From: DATJKD01 sp963728295 | GTDB taxonomy: Bacteria > Pseudomonadota > Gammaproteobacteria > Steroidobacterales > Steroidobacteraceae | Direction of reading: 5' to 3' | Length of the DNA stretch: 64,000 nucleotides | NCBI GenBank assembly: GCA_963728295.1 | Contig: CAVSKB010000006.1 | Location: 248,001-312,000, forward strand | Shown: positions 10,343 through 19,254 of the stretch, piece by piece | How positions within the stretch are numbered: position 1 is the first letter of the stretch | Layout: each line of letters starts with the position of its first letter | Notes under the pieces: model-generated | Told to the model about the DNA's origin: nothing | Database searches by the model: none | The model's input: only the letters and a program-made list of their open reading frames with translations | Position numbers and translations under genes: made by a program

Positions 10343-11603
10343 GCGTCTCCGACCCTCCGACCGAATAGAGAACCTGCGCGTTTCGGGTCTTCTGGAACTC
10401 CTCGAGCGACTGCCCCCGCATGTGCGCATAGACGTGCAGGTTCGACACGCCGAGCACGGCCGCCAGCTTCTCCAGCACGAAGAAAATGGCGCCGTAGTGC
10501 ATCAGTGCGCGCCAGTCACGCCGGCGGATCATGTCCCGCTCCGCCTCCGACAGGCTCCGTTTTTCGAACAATGCCTCCGGGTCCGCGTTGAACGCCGCTC
10601 GGTGCTCTGGAATCACCAGATCATGCAGGAACTTGTTCAGCCGGTAGTGACCAACGCTGCGCTCCAGGTCGAAGGGGTAGGTCCCGTCCAGCGCCTCGAT
10701 CCCGTCGAGCTGCGCCCGCGCCTCTTTTCGCGCGAGCTCCGCCGCTTCCACCGTCATCGGCTCGGCCTGGTTCTCGTAGATCGCGGTCGCGATTGCGGCC
10801 ATCGAAGGCAGGTAGTAGCTCCGGTGGACCCGCTTCACCCCGGACGACAGCGCGCCGCGCGCGATCAGCCACATCACGAACTCCGTGCTCTCCATGCCGC
10901 CCAGCCGGGCGTGGTCGGCGTGGGTCATCCGCGTCAGCGCGACCGGATCGTTCTCGTACAGATCCATCAGCCGGTGGTCCCAGGGCGGATTGTTGAAACC
11001 GCAGCGCTCGCCATGTACCTGGTGCGACAGCCCGCCAGTGGCCACGAGCACCACTTTCAGATCCTCCGGATAGCTCTCGATGGCGGCGCGCAGTGACTGC
11101 CCGAGCCTGAAGCATCGCTTTGCCGAGGGCACCGGGAACTGCAGCACACCCACCTGAAGCGGCACGATCGGCACGGCCCAGCCCTGCCCGTCGTGCGGCA
11201 GCAGCATCGAGAGCGGCGAAAAGCAGCCGTGGTCCAGCGGCTTGTCCTGAAAGAAGCTCATGTCGAACTCGTCGGCCACGAGGTGACGGCCGATATGGCG
11301 CGCGAGCGGTCCGTGCGCCTTGATCGGCGGCAGTTTGCGCGGACCGCCGCCCTCGTCGGCCACCGCATATTCCTCGCCGATGCCAAGGCAGAAAGCCGAG
11401 TAGTGATCGAAGAAGAACGAAGTAACGTGGTCGTTGTAGACGATGAACAGCACGTCCGGCTGCTGTGCGTTCAACCAGGCCGTGATCGGCGCATAGGCAT
11501 CGAAAATCGGCTTCCAGACGGGATCCTGCTGCTTGCGGCCATCGACCGCGAAGCCGATGGTGGGTGTGTGCGATGTAGCGATCGCGCCTACGATTCGCGC
11601 CAT
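10311..11603 (-). CDS. Class III extradiol dioxygenase, LigB-LigA fusion (gallate dioxygenase-like)
   Basis: A 430-residue non-haem iron ring-cleavage dioxygenase. Residues 1-285 are a LigB-type catalytic domain, opening MARIVGAIATSHTPTIG with the first iron-binding His, then YNDHVTSFFFDH and GGLSHQVHG. Residues 300-400 are a LigA-type domain (FLHDLVIPEHRAAF, then RDWRALMHYGAIFF). Protocatechuate 4,5-dioxygenase keeps these as two subunits; gallate dioxygenases such as DesB/GalA fuse them, and the length fits that group. No other aromatic catabolism gene is adjacent. An upstream in-frame extension to 11828 overlaps the divergent cysQ and is rejected. Confidence 0.85.
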   Translation of the reverse strand: MARIVGAIATSHTPTIGFAVDGRKQQDPVWKPIFDAYAPITAWLNAQQPDVLFIVYNDHVTSFFFDHYSAFCLGIGEEYAVADEGGGPRKLPPIKAHGPLARHIGRHLVADEFDMSFFQDKPLDHGCFSPLSMLLPHDGQGWAVPIVPLQVGVLQFPVPSAKRCFRLGQSLRAAIESYPEDLKVVLVATGGLSHQVHGERCGFNNPPWDHRLMDLYENDPVALTRMTHADHARLGGMESTEFVMWLIARGALSSGVKRVHRSYYLPSMAAIATAIYENQAEPMTVEAAELARKEARAQLDGIEALDGTYPFDLERSVGHYRLNKFLHDLVIPEHRAAFNADPEALFEKRSLSEAERDMIRRRDWRALMHYGAIFFVLEKLAAVLGVSNLHVYAHMRGQSLEEFQKTRNAQVLYSVGGSETHDKVERSAGT

Positions 11604-11751
11604 GTGTTGACCTCGATCAGGCAGCGTCCGCGCCGGGCAGGCTGCCGGTACCGCGCCAATGGCCGCTATGATACGCATGCGGATTCGGCTCTGAGCCCGA
11701 TCGGCAATGCGCGTGCAGACCCGGTCCGAGCCGAATGGAGCAGAGACGCAC

Positions 11752-12555
11752 ATGACGACGACACCCGACCCGGCAGCCCTGCTCCCCGCGGTCCTCGCGC
11801 TTGTCGAGGAGGCCGGCGCGGCGATCATGGCCGTCTACGCCACCGGTCACGACGTGGAATACAAGGCCGATGCCTCGCCGATCACCCGCGCGGACCGCGC
11901 GGCGCACGATATCCTGAGCGAGGGCCTGGTGCGACTCACGCCCGCGATTCCGGTTCTGTCGGAGGAATCCGAGGCCAGTCATGCGTATGCCGTCCGCAGC
12001 CAGTGGCGTCAGCTCTGGCTCGTCGATCCGCTCGATGGCACGCGGGAGTTCATCAGCCGCAATGGCGAGTTCACGGTCAACGTTGCGCTGATCCGCGATC
12101 ACCGCCCGGTACTGGGCGTGGTCGCGGCGCCCGCGCTCGGCGTCATCTATTACGCCGCCGCCGGTCGCGGTGCTTTCCGCCGCAGCGACGACGGTCCGCC
12201 CGAGGCGATCGAAGTACGGCCGGCGGCCTCGCCGCTCGTGGTCGTGGGGAGCCGTTCGCATCGGGGCGATTCGCTCGACGCGATGCTCTCCCGCATCGGT
12301 CCGCACGAGTTGCGGCCGATGGGCAGCGCTCTCAAGTTCTGCCTCGTGGCGGAGGGTAGCGCCGATTTCTACCCACGGCTGGGACCGACGTCGGAATGGG
12401 ATACGGCTGCAGCGCAGGGGGTGCTCGAAGTTGCCGGCGGCGCCGTCATCCGGCTCGACGGCCGGCCGCTCGACTACAACGCCCGCGACACGATCCTGAA
12501 CCCCGAATTCCTCGCCTACGGCGATCGCAGCCGCAGCTGGACGGAGTTGCTCTGA
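11752..12555 (+). CDS. cysQ: 3'(2'),5'-bisphosphate nucleotidase CysQ
   Basis: A 267-residue member of the inositol monophosphatase fold that hydrolyses PAP to AMP, clearing a by-product of sulfate assimilation. Signature motifs are LSEESE (metal-binding acidic pair) and LVDPLDGTREFISRNGEFTVN. The C-terminal WDTAAAQGVLEVAGG is the second metal and substrate segment. Start ATG 11752 follows a GGAG at 11737-11740; an upstream ATG at 11707 adds 15 non-conserved residues. It is divergent from the dioxygenase and followed 22 bases later by a DUF3301 gene, a pairing found in other gammaproteobacteria. Confidence 0.93.
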   Translation: MTTTPDPAALLPAVLALVEEAGAAIMAVYATGHDVEYKADASPITRADRAAHDILSEGLVRLTPAIPVLSEESEASHAYAVRSQWRQLWLVDPLDGTREFISRNGEFTVNVALIRDHRPVLGVVAAPALGVIYYAAAGRGAFRRSDDGPPEAIEVRPAASPLVVVGSRSHRGDSLDAMLSRIGPHELRPMGSALKFCLVAEGSADFYPRLGPTSEWDTAAAQGVLEVAGGAVIRLDGRPLDYNARDTILNPEFLAYGDRSRSWTELL

Positions 12556-12577
12556 TCGGTCCGCCCGGGCGGCGCAC

Positions 12578-12883
12578 GTGGAATTGTCCTGGTCGCTGCT
12601 CGCGCTGCTGATCGGCCTGATCGGCGTCGCTTGGGCTTGGCACGCGAACCTCGGCGCCCGCGAGCTCGCCAACGTCGCAGCATCCGAGACCTGCGAGCGC
12701 ACGGGCGCGCAGCTGCTGGACGGCACGGTCGCCTTCCGCGGTTTACGGCCCGCCCTGGGGCCGGATGGGCGGCTCCGGTTGCGGCGGACATATGTTTTCG
12801 ATTACAGCCAGGACGGGGTGACGCGGCGGCAGGGTTTCGTGATCCTGCTGGGTCAGTCGCTGGAGAGCATCGGTTTGGAATGA
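12578..12883 (+). CDS. DUF3301 family membrane-anchored protein
   Basis: A 101-residue protein with one N-terminal membrane segment (LSWSLLALLIGLIGVAWAW) followed by a periplasmic or cytoplasmic soluble part. The CERTGAQLLDGTVAF and YVFDYSQDG wording is typical of DUF3301, a gammaproteobacterial family of unknown role often next to cysQ. The start is GTG at 12578. It sits 22 bases after cysQ and is probably cotranscribed with it. Confidence 0.8.
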   Translation: MELSWSLLALLIGLIGVAWAWHANLGARELANVAASETCERTGAQLLDGTVAFRGLRPALGPDGRLRLRRTYVFDYSQDGVTRRQGFVILLGQSLESIGLE

Positions 12884-12978
12884 GTTTGGGGCCGCATCGG
12901 TCGCAGGTATCCCCTTTTTACCGGGCCGGGGCTAAGCTACCGAGCCTGTCCAGGATCGACGTGGCCCACTGGCACACG

Positions 12979-13203
12979 ATGACGGAAGTCCGCGACAACG
13001 TCGACACCGAAGCCTTTCGGCATCTTGAACGCCTGCGGCAACTGCGCATCGAGCATCGCGATCTCGACGACGTCATCAACCGGCTGCAGCTCGACCTCTA
13101 CATCGATCAGGTGCAGCTGCGGCGTCTCAAGCGGCGCAAACTCCTGCTCAAGGACCAGATTTCCCGCCTGGAGAGCCAGTTGATCCCGGATCTGAACGCC
13201 TGA
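12979..13203 (+). CDS. YdcH-family (DUF465) small coiled-coil protein
   Basis: A 74-residue charged helical protein. The middle, LRIEHRDLDDVINRL followed by LRRLKRRKLLLKDQI, matches the DUF465/YdcH pattern of a short antiparallel helical hairpin. The function of the family is not established. ATG 12979 is the likely start; an in-frame GTG at 12961 is an alternative. Only five bases separate it from the MscS gene. Confidence 0.8.
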   Translation: MTEVRDNVDTEAFRHLERLRQLRIEHRDLDDVINRLQLDLYIDQVQLRRLKRRKLLLKDQISRLESQLIPDLNA

Positions 13204-13208
13204 CCGGG

Positions 13209-14537
13209 ATGCCGAATCAGTTGCAAGCGGCCAGCGAGGCCATGGAGCGCCTCCTGGAACCCGCCCATCTCGCGCAAATCTCGGTCATCGCCGCCATGGT
13301 GGTCCTCGGCTGGTGGATCGCCCGGCGGATTCGGCGCGACCTTGGCGCCGCCAACGCCCCGGCCGGCTGGCGGGGACGGGCACGCGAGGCCGCCTGGGTC
13401 GCGGCGCCCTTTGGGCTGACGCTGCTGTTGCTCGCAACCGCCGACGGACTGCTGCATGCGATCGGGGCGCCGACACGCATCGTGGACGTCGCAGTCCAGC
13501 TCACCGGCCTCCTGCTGCTGATCCGGGTGATCGTCTACCTCTTCCGCGTGTCGCTCGGCACGCGCTCGCGGATCAAGGGCTGGGGCACACCGATCAGCGT
13601 CGTCATCTGGATATTCCTGTCCCTGCACTTGCTGGGCTGGGGCGACACTCTCATCGCAGTGCTCGACGGCATCGGCATCACCGCCGGCAAGACCCGCATC
13701 TCCGTCTGGTCGATCACCAAGCTACTCGTGACGGTTGGCCTGTTCGTCGTCGTCGCGGTCTGGGTGTCGCGCTGGCTGGAAAGGCGGCTGATGTCGCTGC
13801 AGGGCATCGCGCCGAACATGCGGATCGGGCTCGCTAAATTCACCCAGGCGTTCCTGATCGGGCTGTCGATCCTCGTCGGCCTGAACGCAACGGGTCTCGA
13901 CCTTACGACGCTGACCGTACTGACCGGTGCGCTCGGCATCGGACTCGGCTTCGGCCTTCAGAGCATCACAGCGAACCTGGTCAGCGGCTTCGTGCTGCTG
14001 ATGGACCGGTCGATCAAGCCCGGTGACGTGATCAGCTTCACCGGCACGACCGGCACCAGCACCGAGGGCTTCGGTTGGGTGCAGCAATTGCGCGGCCGGT
14101 ATGTCGTGGTCCGCGACCGCGACGGCGTCGAGACCCTGGTGCCGAACCAGAACCTGATCACCAACTCGGTGATCAACTGGAGCTACACGGACCCCAGGGT
14201 GCGGCTCAAGCTGCCCGTACGGGTCAGCTACAAGGACGACCCGGAGCTCGCGCTCAAGGCACTGGTCGATGCGACGGAGGGTCATCGCCGCGTCCTGCGC
14301 GAGCCGCCGCCGGTCGCGCGGCTGATGGGCTTCGGCGATCACGGCATCGAACTCGAGCTGCGGTTCTGGATCGCCGACCCGCAGGAAGGCGTCAACAACG
14401 TCCGTTCCGACGTCAATCGCAGCATCTGGCGCCTGTTCAAGGAGCACGGCATCACCATTCCGGTGGCGCAGCGCGCCGTCACGCTCGAGATGGCCGAGGC
14501 CAGTGCCGGGGGCGGGCCCATCGCCCGCCAACCCTGA
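13209..14537 (+). CDS. MscS-family mechanosensitive ion channel
   Basis: A 442-residue inner membrane protein. There are about five predicted membrane segments before residue 270, then the pore helix and beta-domain motif: LTGALGIGLGFGLQSI and the following NLVSGFVLLMDRSIKPGD. The cytoplasmic vestibule domain follows (VETLVPNQNLITNSVINWSY). It should release solutes on membrane tension. It is larger than E. coli MscS (286 residues) because of extra N-terminal helices, as in YbdG/YnaI-like channels. The region upstream has no clear ribosome-binding site, so the start is less certain than the product. Confidence 0.9.
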   Translation: MPNQLQAASEAMERLLEPAHLAQISVIAAMVVLGWWIARRIRRDLGAANAPAGWRGRAREAAWVAAPFGLTLLLLATADGLLHAIGAPTRIVDVAVQLTGLLLLIRVIVYLFRVSLGTRSRIKGWGTPISVVIWIFLSLHLLGWGDTLIAVLDGIGITAGKTRISVWSITKLLVTVGLFVVVAVWVSRWLERRLMSLQGIAPNMRIGLAKFTQAFLIGLSILVGLNATGLDLTTLTVLTGALGIGLGFGLQSITANLVSGFVLLMDRSIKPGDVISFTGTTGTSTEGFGWVQQLRGRYVVVRDRDGVETLVPNQNLITNSVINWSYTDPRVRLKLPVRVSYKDDPELALKALVDATEGHRRVLREPPPVARLMGFGDHGIELELRFWIADPQEGVNNVRSDVNRSIWRLFKEHGITIPVAQRAVTLEMAEASAGGGPIARQP

Positions 14538-14547
14538 GCATTTCGCG

Positions 14548-14973
14548 GTGCCATCCGTCCGCGACACTGAGCCCGGGATTCCCGACGCGCTGATCGAGTT
14601 CCGTCAGGTCCGCGCGTCGGGCCCCGGCGGCCAGAACGTCAACAAGGTGTCGAATGCGGTGGAGCTGCGGTTCGACGCTGCCCGCTGGACCGCGCTGTCG
14701 GCAACCGCGCGGGCACGTCTTGCGCGGATCGCCGGCCGTCGACAGAACGATGAAGGTGTCATCGTGATCGACGCGCAGCGGTTCCGGTCGCTCGACCAGA
14801 ACAAGGCTGACGCGCGGGCACGCCTCGAGGTCATGATCCACGCGGCGCTCGTTGAGCCGAAGAAGCGACGCAAGACCCGGCCGACCCGGGCCTCGATCGA
14901 GCGTCGTCTGGCAGCGAAGGCACGCGATGCGCGAGTCAAGCGCCTGCGGCAGCGCGCCAACCGCGAAGACTGA
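14548..14973 (+). CDS. arfB: Ribosome rescue peptidyl-tRNA hydrolase ArfB
   Basis: A 141-residue class-I-release-factor-like protein with the catalytic GGQ at residues 27-29 (RASGPGGQNVNKV) and a basic C-terminal tail (LRQRANRED end) that in ArfB/YaeJ enters the mRNA channel of stalled ribosomes. It lacks codon-recognition domains, as expected. The GTG at 14548, ten bases after mscS, gives the same length as E. coli ArfB; an earlier in-frame GTG at 14503 lies inside mscS. A long palindromic repeat begins directly after the stop. Confidence 0.9.
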   Translation: MPSVRDTEPGIPDALIEFRQVRASGPGGQNVNKVSNAVELRFDAARWTALSATARARLARIAGRRQNDEGVIVIDAQRFRSLDQNKADARARLEVMIHAALVEPKKRRKTRPTRASIERRLAAKARDARVKRLRQRANRED

Positions 14974-14980
14974 TCACGCT

Positions 14981-15557
14981 TCTCGCCGACGCTCGACCGC
15001 CGTCATTGCTCGCCGCCGCTCAACGTTGGTAGTTGCTCGCCGACGCTCGGCCCGGGTATCTCGTGGGCCGGTCACTACGATCGAGGAACGTTACAGAGCT
15101 GAAGAGGGTGCCCCGCACATCTTGTCGGAGCCACCGCATCGTCGGCGGTATCGCGGAGTCGTCGCGGAGTCATCACTTCGGAGTGTCCGCGACGTCTACC
15201 TGCGATTGTTCAGGCGTGGTTTCGGCCCACGAGACACCCGGTCCAAACGCCGGCTCGCCGATGCCACGGTGGGGTCGCGAGCCGGCGCGTGGACGCGGTG
15301 GTATCCCAGCCGCGAAGCACGCCTCCGTCCCCGCAGTTGGACGTCGCGGGCACTCCTAGCGAAGGGTTGCCTCGACGATTCCGCGATACCACGACTGTCC
15401 GGCGTTCTCCGACAAGCACGTGCGGGGCACCCTCTTCAGCCCTGCAACGCCCTCGATCGTGGTGCGCGGCTGGGCGATACACCGCGGCCGCATGTCGGCG
15501 AGCATCACCGCCGCGGCCGGCGCGGCGAGCAGCCACCGCGGCCGCGCGTCGGCGAGC
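14981..15557. repeat. Interspersed palindromic repeat, copy 1
   Basis: A noncoding near-palindrome of about 577 bases centred near 15269, filling the gap between convergent arfB and nhaA. Each end carries about three tandem 26-28 base units built on GCTCGCCGACGCTCGGCC, inverted at the other end. Inward, GAGGGTGCCCCGCAC at 15104-15118 pairs with its inverse at 15420-15434. The inner arms, from GGCGTGGTTTCGG at 15213 to the inverse ending at 15323, face each other. A second copy lies at 46455-46990 in the same orientation, with only five differences over the central 175 bases. I do not recognise the family. Open frames crossing it are not conserved between copies. Confidence 0.9.
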
Positions 15558-15578
15558 ACGAGCGTGACCGGCGTCGGT

Positions 15579-17480
15579 TCACTCGCAGCGGGTCGCGACA
15601 CGCGCGATCTCGGTTACGTCGGACCGAGCCGGGGCGTGCGTCTCCCCGGCCTCGCCCGGACGCGGAGCACGCCACAACACCGCGACGCCGATGGCCGCGG
15701 AGAGCATCGACGCAATGAACACCGCCACCTTGGCGGCGGCGAAGTCGGCCGTGCCGGGAAACGCCTGACCCGCGATGAACAGCGACATCGTGAAGCCGAT
15801 ACCGGCGAGCGCTCCCGCACCGGCGAGCTGCCGCCACGAGTACTCGTCGCGCTTGGCGGCCAGCCCGAGTTGCACGGCAAGCGCCGATGCCCCGATGAAA
15901 CCCAGCGGCTTGCCGATCACGAGCCCGGCGATGATCGCGAGCATCAGCGGCTCGCGTCCATCGAATACGCCGGCGCCGACGACGACCCCGGCGTTCGCGA
16001 GCGCGAACACCGGGAGCACCAGGTAGCTCGAGCGCGGACCGGCATTGCGCAGCATGCGGTCGGCCGGCGATTCCAGTCGGTCGTGGATCGCGTCGATCGC
16101 GCGCAGCGCGGATTCCGATGGCCCGTGGCGCAACTGCTCCCCGCCGTGGCTCGCTTCTGCATCGAGGATGGTATCGGCCTGCAGCATGAGCGCACGGTAA
16201 TCCGGCGGCGGACGCGTGGGAATGAACGCTGCGAGGATCACGCCGGCAAGGGTCGCGTGCAGCCCACTCGCATGGACGCACACCCACAATGCGATGCCGA
16301 GCAACACGTAGGGCGACGCGCGGTACACGCCCGAGCGGTTCAGCATCGCGAGCGCGGCCGTAACACCCGCGGCGCCGGCGATGTAGCCGAGCTGCAGCTC
16401 GCCCGAATAGAAGATTGCCACCACGATGATCGCGCCGATGTCGTCCACGATCGCGGCGGCCGTGAGAAATATCCGCAGCTCGATCGGAACCCGCGCGCCC
16501 ATCATCGCGATCAGCGCAACCGCAAACGCAGTGTCGGTGGCCATCGGCACGCCCCAGCCATGGCTCCATGGCCCCTGCGGTATCAGGGCGACGTAGATCA
16601 GCGCCGGCACGGCCATCCCGCCGATCGCCGCGGCGATCGGCAGCGCGGCGGACCGGCGGCCGGCCAGGCTGCCGGTAGTGAACTCGCGCTTGATCTCGAG
16701 CCCTACGACCAGGAAGAAGATCGTGAGCAGCCCGTCGTTGACCCAGTGCAGGAGCGACATCCGCGCCGAGGCATCGCCCAAAGTGAGCCCGAGCTCCGCG
16801 TGCCAGAACGCGTCGAACGCCGGTCCTACGGCCGAGTTCGCAATCACGACCGCGATCGCGGTCGCGAGCAGCAGCAGGACGCCGGTCGACGGCGCCCAGC
16901 TCGCAAACTCGAGCGCGGCCGTGCGCACGCGATGGCCGAGCGATCCGAGCATCGCGTCCGTAAAGGAGCTCTCGTCCCACGGCCCGTCGTAGCGACGGCC
17001 GTTGATGAAGAAGGTCGGCACGAAGCGCACGCCGCTCGCATAGGCGCTCGAGACATCGGTGTCGACTCGATCGCGGGCCGCGGCGCGGATCCGGTCCGCC
17101 TCGGCGGTCTGGAGCTCGGCGAGACCCAGCTCCTGCGCGACGGCTCCCAGGTCCTCCTCGGTCAGGCTGGTGGAGCGCGACATCAGCGCGACATGCGCGT
17201 CCCAGAAACGTTCCGGAGTCGGCGCCGCTTCGGCCAGCTCCGCCGCGCGACGGGCGATGTCGCTCCCGGTCAGCGGCCGATGACGGAACACGTAGCGCAG
17301 CCGGTCGCCGAACTCGGTGCGCACGCTGCCGATGCGCTCGTTCGCGACCCGGCAGTGCGGGCAGGCATAGCTGCCGTACTCGACCAGTGTGATCGGTGCA
17401 GTCGCTGGTCCAAGGATGCGATCACGCTCCGGATCGACCGGCCGATCCAGGCGCGCGGTGTCCTGCGTCGGAGCGGACAT
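15579..17480 (-). CDS. nhaA: Na+/H+ antiporter NhaA fused to an N-terminal DsbA-like domain
   Basis: A 633-residue fusion. Residues 15-180 are a DsbA/thioredoxin_4 domain with a CPHC redox motif after VEYGSYACPHC and RFVPTFFINGR carrying the cis-Pro loop. Residues 195-610 are NhaA, with LTIFFLVVGLEIKREF, MATDTAFAVALIA, the paired aspartates in AAAIVDDIGAI and the transport helix around GIGFTMSLFIAGQAF. The second part is an inner membrane electrogenic Na+/H+ exchanger. No signal peptide precedes the redox domain, so that domain is probably cytoplasmic. ATG 17480 is likely; 17534 is in frame upstream. A second DsbA-like gene is divergent. Confidence 0.9.
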   Translation of the reverse strand: MSAPTQDTARLDRPVDPERDRILGPATAPITLVEYGSYACPHCRVANERIGSVRTEFGDRLRYVFRHRPLTGSDIARRAAELAEAAPTPERFWDAHVALMSRSTSLTEEDLGAVAQELGLAELQTAEADRIRAAARDRVDTDVSSAYASGVRFVPTFFINGRRYDGPWDESSFTDAMLGSLGHRVRTAALEFASWAPSTGVLLLLATAIAVVIANSAVGPAFDAFWHAELGLTLGDASARMSLLHWVNDGLLTIFFLVVGLEIKREFTTGSLAGRRSAALPIAAAIGGMAVPALIYVALIPQGPWSHGWGVPMATDTAFAVALIAMMGARVPIELRIFLTAAAIVDDIGAIIVVAIFYSGELQLGYIAGAAGVTAALAMLNRSGVYRASPYVLLGIALWVCVHASGLHATLAGVILAAFIPTRPPPDYRALMLQADTILDAEASHGGEQLRHGPSESALRAIDAIHDRLESPADRMLRNAGPRSSYLVLPVFALANAGVVVGAGVFDGREPLMLAIIAGLVIGKPLGFIGASALAVQLGLAAKRDEYSWRQLAGAGALAGIGFTMSLFIAGQAFPGTADFAAAKVAVFIASMLSAAIGVAVLWRAPRPGEAGETHAPARSDVTEIARVATRCE

Positions 17481-17606
17481 CGTCAGACCCGAGCTCGTTC
17501 CAAGGATCGTCACTCCGCGTTTCGCGCGCGGCATCGCGCCGCCTGCGGCCTTTGTATCTGCGTGCGCCGCTTTTGGCTAGACTGCGCGACGGGGCAAGGA
17601 GCGCGT

Positions 17607-18167
17607 ATGACGACGACAGTTCACCCCGTGCGAACCGGCCTGGTGGTGCCGGTCGAGCCCACCGATCACACGCTGGGTCCGGACCATGCGCCGGTCACGG
17701 TCGTCGAGTACGGTGACTTTGAATGCCCGACGTGCAAGCTGGCGGCGCCCGGCGTCAAGCTGCTTCTCGATCGTTATCCCAGCCGCGTGCGGCTGGTGTT
17801 CCGGCACTTCCCGCTCGAGGACGCGCATCCGCACGCGCTGCAGGCGGCCGAAGCCGCCGAATCGGCGGCCGCGCAGGGCCAGTTCTGGGAGATGCACGAC
17901 CTGCTGTTCGCCAACCAGGCGCATCTCAAGCGGCGCGAGCTCGACCGCTATGCCGCGCAGCTCGGCCTCGATCCGGTGCGCTTCTCCGCGGAGATGAACG
18001 CACACTACTATCTGCAGCGGGTGCGCGAGCACATCGACGGCGCGCGCCGCATGCACGTACGCGCGACGCCGACCTTTTACGTCAATGGCGTCCTGCAGGA
18101 TATCTCGTTCGGCATGCAGTCCCTGCACGACGCCGTGGCCGCCGCCGTAGAGATCGTCTCCGGCTGA
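17607..18167 (+). CDS. DsbA-family thioredoxin-fold protein, cytoplasmic
   Basis: A 186-residue protein with a single thioredoxin_4 domain. The redox motif is CPTC after VEYGDFECPTC, followed by VRLVFRHFPLEDAHPHAL and the cis-Pro loop ATPTFYVNG. It has no signal peptide. Start ATG 17607 follows an AAGGA site. The gene diverges from the DsbA-NhaA fusion with about 126 bases between, and the two redox domains are clearly related to each other, which suggests duplication and a shared role in redox or oxidative-stress response. Confidence 0.88.
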   Translation: MTTTVHPVRTGLVVPVEPTDHTLGPDHAPVTVVEYGDFECPTCKLAAPGVKLLLDRYPSRVRLVFRHFPLEDAHPHALQAAEAAESAAAQGQFWEMHDLLFANQAHLKRRELDRYAAQLGLDPVRFSAEMNAHYYLQRVREHIDGARRMHVRATPTFYVNGVLQDISFGMQSLHDAVAAAVEIVSG

Positions 18168-18191
18168 CGGCCACGACGCGACGCCGCGGTC

Positions 18192-19097
18192 TTACTCCGG
18201 CATCACCTGAAACGGGCGGTCGACGACGAAGGCCATGACGGTTCCGGCCGGCACGTCGATCTCGCTACCCGTCTTTCGCGCCGCGATGGCGCCGGCCGCG
18301 CCGCCCAGGATGCCGCCGATCACGGTACCTTTGTCGTCGTCGATCTGGTGACCGATGATCGCGCCGGCGGCGGTGCCGCCGACGATCTTGGCGGTGTCGC
18401 GGGCGGTATCGCTCTTGCCCTGCTGGACGAGCTGGCCGCTGATCGGAACGGTATTGCCGTCCTCGAGCTCGATGCCGTCGAAGTTCATGGCGAGTGTCGG
18501 CGTGCCGCCGATCCGCTTGCTGCCCGACACGACCTCGGTCACGCGTCCGCGGATCGGCGCGCCGGCCATGATCGCGCGGCGTCCATCGATCACCAGGTCG
18601 GATGCCAGCCGCGCGTCGACGGGATCGCCAATGCTTGCGGACTTCGTCGACACCGTCGACGAGAGACCGATCGAAAGCTCCGTCCCCGCCGGAACGACGA
18701 TCGGCTGTACCGGTACCGGTGCGGGAGTCGATACCTTGGGCTTGGGTGCGGCAGCGACTACGGCGGGCTGGGGCGCAGGCGCCGGCTTCACGGTCTTGGC
18801 GACCTTCTTCGTGGCGGTTTCCTTGGCCGCAAGCTCGGCTTCGCGGCGTGCGAGGTCCTGCTCGCGTGCGGCGATTGCGAGGTCGGCCTCGCGCTTGGCA
18901 AGTTCGTCCTCACGGGCCTTGAGCTTCGCGTCGAGGTCCGACTGGGCCTGCGCGGCATCGACTGTCGGGTCCGCAGGCGACACGGACGCGGCCGGCACAG
19001 CATCGGATGCCGATGGGCCGCCGCAGGCGGTGAGTGTGAGTGTCGCCACAGCCGCCGACAGGATCGAGGCCGCGTTCAAGATCGGGTTCATGCGCAT
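18192..19097 (-). CDS. Lipoprotein with coiled coil and C-terminal glycine zipper
   Basis: A 301-residue predicted lipoprotein: the signal sequence ends in a lipobox LTAC (TLTLTACGG). Residues 50-115 are a charged coiled coil with repeated AREDELAKREADLA-type heptads. A Pro/Ala/Lys-rich linker follows, then a beta-rich domain from about 165 (VPAGTELSIGLSSTVSTKSASIGD) and a glycine-zipper region (GGTAAGAIIGH, then GGILGGAAGAIAA). The layout suggests an outer membrane or periplasmic protein. Start ATG 19097 has an AGGAG site eight bases upstream. It converges on the DsbA-like gene. The precise function is unknown. Confidence 0.75.
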   Translation of the reverse strand: MRMNPILNAASILSAAVATLTLTACGGPSASDAVPAASVSPADPTVDAAQAQSDLDAKLKAREDELAKREADLAIAAREQDLARREAELAAKETATKKVAKTVKPAPAPQPAVVAAAPKPKVSTPAPVPVQPIVVPAGTELSIGLSSTVSTKSASIGDPVDARLASDLVIDGRRAIMAGAPIRGRVTEVVSGSKRIGGTPTLAMNFDGIELEDGNTVPISGQLVQQGKSDTARDTAKIVGGTAAGAIIGHQIDDDKGTVIGGILGGAAGAIAARKTGSEIDVPAGTVMAFVVDRPFQVMPE

Positions 19098-19254
19098 TCG
19101 GTGATCTCCTGAAGTTCCAAAACCGCCCGGCCGCCGAGTCCCTGGGCGGCCTGGCATGGTGCCCGGCGAGTATGGAAGGGGGATCCGCGCCGAATCCAAG
19201 TAGCGCGTCACAGGAAATGCGATTCAGGCGCAGCCGGAGGCCGGCCGCTGTCGC

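Noticed and set aside
14974..15578. Open frames inside the palindromic repeat as small genes
   Set aside because: Frames are not conserved between the two copies and mirror each other because of the palindrome.
15420..18167. A 915-codon rightward frame through the repeat and across nhaA
   Set aside because: Only its last 186 codons (from 17607) match a family. The rest is antisense to nhaA and has shadow-frame composition.
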